Below, in pieces: positions 4,696 through 5,905 of a stretch of DNA of 5,905 bases. Under the pieces are notes generated by a model that was not told the DNA's origin, made no database searches, and saw only the letters and a program-made list of their open reading frames with translations. Numbering within the stretch: position 1 is the stretch's first letter; each line of letters opens with the position of its first letter. Source of the DNA: Leptospira sp. (lineage in GTDB: Bacteria; Spirochaetota; Leptospiria; Leptospirales; Leptospiraceae); NCBI GenBank assembly GCA_021413405.1, contig JAIOQL010000571.1, forward strand, positions 1-5,905, in the 5' to 3' direction. Both the position numbers and the translations under genes were made by a program.

Positions 4696-5576
4696 ATCTT
4701 CACACCGAAGGAGATTTCAAGACCACCCATTCCATAATTTAACCCCTGTTCATTGATATATACAAATCGTAACCCGGTTCGGATATAAACCCTATCCCAT
4801 TGAAGCCCCTGCCAGCCAAGTTCCAGATACGCTGCGGGATTCATCCCGGAATAATTGTCTGTTCCGGATTTGTAGCGAACGAAGGAACCTCCTCCGCCGA
4901 CATTCAGGTAAAAATTTAACAGGTCTGACTTTTTGTAATTGTACTGAAGATAAAGAAAGTTATTGAAGAAATCAAAGCGACCTACTCCGGAAGCAACAAC
5001 GTAATCTGATCTAAAACCAAATTGCCAGTTTGATCTGAAATTGAGAAATGCAGGTTCTATATATAAAAATCCTCCTGCACTGATCGGATTGGTTTTTACT
5101 ACCGGTTGACCATTTGCAAAAACACTGCCACCAAATCCGATCCTGGTTTCAGGAAGATTTGTATTTTCTGCAAATTCATTCGGAAACTCTGGTTTCTTTT
5201 CGAGATCCGTATCAAACTTTGCTATCTTTGACTTTTCAACTGTTAAAAATCCAATGTCTGTCTGAAGAGTGAAACTTGTTTTGTCTTCTTCAGCAATGAC
5301 ACCATGAATATTACTTCCGTCCTTCATTTTGAACTCGGTGTAGAACCGGGATGAATGAGGGCCTCTCTTTTTATAATCTATATTCTGGATATCAGATCTT
5401 GGAACTACATACGTTTTGTCTTTATACAAAACCTTGATCTTCTTTTCGTCTTCTGTAATGACCTCACAGATAAATGACTTGCCTGATTTAAGAACAAGTT
5501 CCATCGAAAATATGGGACTGAACGTAAAAAACAGGAATAATACCCAGATACATTTCGCTTTGTTTGAAAATAACAT
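4692..5576 (-). CDS. exported protein: two Sm/SH3-like beta-domains plus C-terminal beta-barrel
   Basis: From ATG 5576 the product has 294 residues. A signal peptide is clear: MLFSNKAKC n-region, hydrophobic core 10-20 (IWVLFLFFTFS), probable cleavage after IFS (24). Two similar ~43-residue units follow, at 25-69 (LKSGKSFICEVITED...VPRSDIQNIDY) and 82-124 (MKDGSNIHGVIAEED...VEKSKIAKFD). Both have the pattern G-x3-x-G/C-x-V-I/I-A-E-x(n)-V-x2-S-x-I, typical of small Sm/SH3-like barrels. Residues ~145-294 alternate aromatic/hydrophobic and polar residues with many glycines and end in GLEISFGVKI, as in outer-membrane beta-barrels. No named family is recognised. It is the first gene of the cluster and is free of repeat DNA. 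A TTG at 5627 is in frame but would bury the signal peptide, so I prefer the ATG. Confidence 0.8.
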   Translation of the reverse strand: MLFSNKAKCIWVLFLFFTFSPIFSMELVLKSGKSFICEVITEDEKKIKVLYKDKTYVVPRSDIQNIDYKKRGPHSSRFYTEFKMKDGSNIHGVIAEEDKTSFTLQTDIGFLTVEKSKIAKFDTDLEKKPEFPNEFAENTNLPETRIGFGGSVFANGQPVVKTNPISAGGFLYIEPAFLNFRSNWQFGFRSDYVVASGVGRFDFFNNFLYLQYNYKKSDLLNFYLNVGGGGSFVRYKSGTDNYSGMNPAAYLELGWQGLQWDRVYIRTGLRFVYINEQGLNYGMGGLEISFGVKI

Positions 5577-5627
5577 ATAAAAATCGGACAACCAACCAGT
5601 GTATATTTTCGGAAACCGAAGCCTCAA

Positions 5628-5654
5628 AGTATAAATAAATTATTAATGTTACAA
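5628..5654 (-). promoter_or_regulatory. candidate sigma-70-type promoter for the cluster
   Basis: On the minus strand TTGTAA (5654-5649) and TATACT (5633-5628) are separated by 15 bp in very AT-rich DNA, about 50 bp before ATG 5576. The -10 matches consensus at five of six positions and the -35 at four of six. The spacer is short, so this is tentative. Confidence 0.35.
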
Positions 5655-5694
5655 GATTCTAATTTAATTTAATATCATTTTCTATCTGCATATA

Positions 5695-5905
5695 TTATAA
5701 ATTGAAACATATGGGAGCATTAATCCTCCGGATAGGGATGGCCGGGAGTTCGCCGAAACCAGGCCCAGTTAGATCATATTCGATATACCCGGACAATGTT
5801 TTGCGAAAAACATGGCAGAAATTAATTGCAATAAGATTCCGGAATGCACCGTTCATAGAGTGTTTGCGGAAATTTTTCACTTTAAGGAAATCTCTCCAGT
5901 AAAAA
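5695..5905 (-). CDS. unassigned open frame reaching the right edge, possibly the 3' end of an upstream gene
   Basis: A minus-strand frame is open from the window edge for about 70 codons and ends with TAA at 5695 (last residues PIRRINAPICFNL). No family is recognised. A plus-strand frame covers the same bases, so neither has clear coding support. If real it would be the C-terminus of the gene before the cluster, ending ~120 bp upstream of the barrel gene, with no visible terminator. It could equally be non-coding. Confidence 0.2.
   Translation of the reverse strand, partial: FYWRDFLKVKNFRKHSMNGAFRNLIAINFCHVFRKTLSGYIEYDLTGPGFGELPAIPIRRINAPICFNL

Noticed and set aside
5577..5627. TTG start at 5627 for the barrel gene
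   Set aside because: It has no SD and pushes the signal peptide 17 residues inward; ATG 5576 gives a normal signal peptide. The candidate -10 box also ends only 1 bp upstream of the TTG.
5702..5902. Plus-strand 66-codon frame
   Set aside because: It starts with TTG, has no SD and no recognised domain, and an equally long frame runs antiparallel. A 13-bp match (CGGATAGGGATGG) to the TPR repeat tract is too short to call a repeat copy.

Overview
The window is about 40% GC by eye. It reads as one minus-strand gene cluster of a diderm bacterium that exports many proteins. The set is an outer-membrane barrel protein, a Kelch lipoprotein with a loose lipobox, a TPR protein with a C-terminal membrane anchor, a membrane PilZ protein and an SpvB/Rhs-type protein. 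I lean towards a leptospire-like spirochaete, but this is a weak inference and no rRNA or marker gene is present to confirm it.

Layout in transcription order, from high to low coordinates. 5577-5905: AT-rich upstream region with a candidate promoter, plus an unassigned open frame at the right edge. 5576-4692: exported protein with two small beta-domains and a C-terminal beta-barrel. 4695-3172: Kelch-propeller lipoprotein, ATGA-coupled to the gene before it. 3175-2360: TPR/coiled-coil/TM protein, again ATGA-coupled. 2343-1890: an inserted element carrying a GxxExxY (PD-(D/E)xK-like) gene between 26-bp imperfect terminal inverted repeats. 1959-1174: four-TM PilZ protein, whose first ~21 codons come from the element. 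1173-894: control region with three palindromes, a MITE-like repeat and a dispersed repeat unit. 893-1: N-terminal 297 codons of an SpvB-domain protein that continues beyond the left edge.

The most striking feature is not any single gene. Four genes after the first (SpvB-like, PilZ, TPR, Kelch) have dispersed-repeat DNA inside their first codons. In the three exported ones it lies between the start and the hydrophobic core of the signal peptide, and it is read in frame. At least three repeat families are involved. The ~105-bp copy inside the Kelch gene is an internally deleted derivative of the GxxExxY element: it keeps both termini and the last codons of the nuclease gene. As a result the Kelch and PilZ proteins, which are otherwise unrelated, share a repeat-encoded N-terminal segment (LLxNWxxSxFASxRLG).

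Biologically the cluster looks like a cell-envelope or secretion locus. Surface proteins are made alongside a putative c-di-GMP receptor in the membrane and a large SpvB/Rhs-type protein. How they cooperate is inference only.
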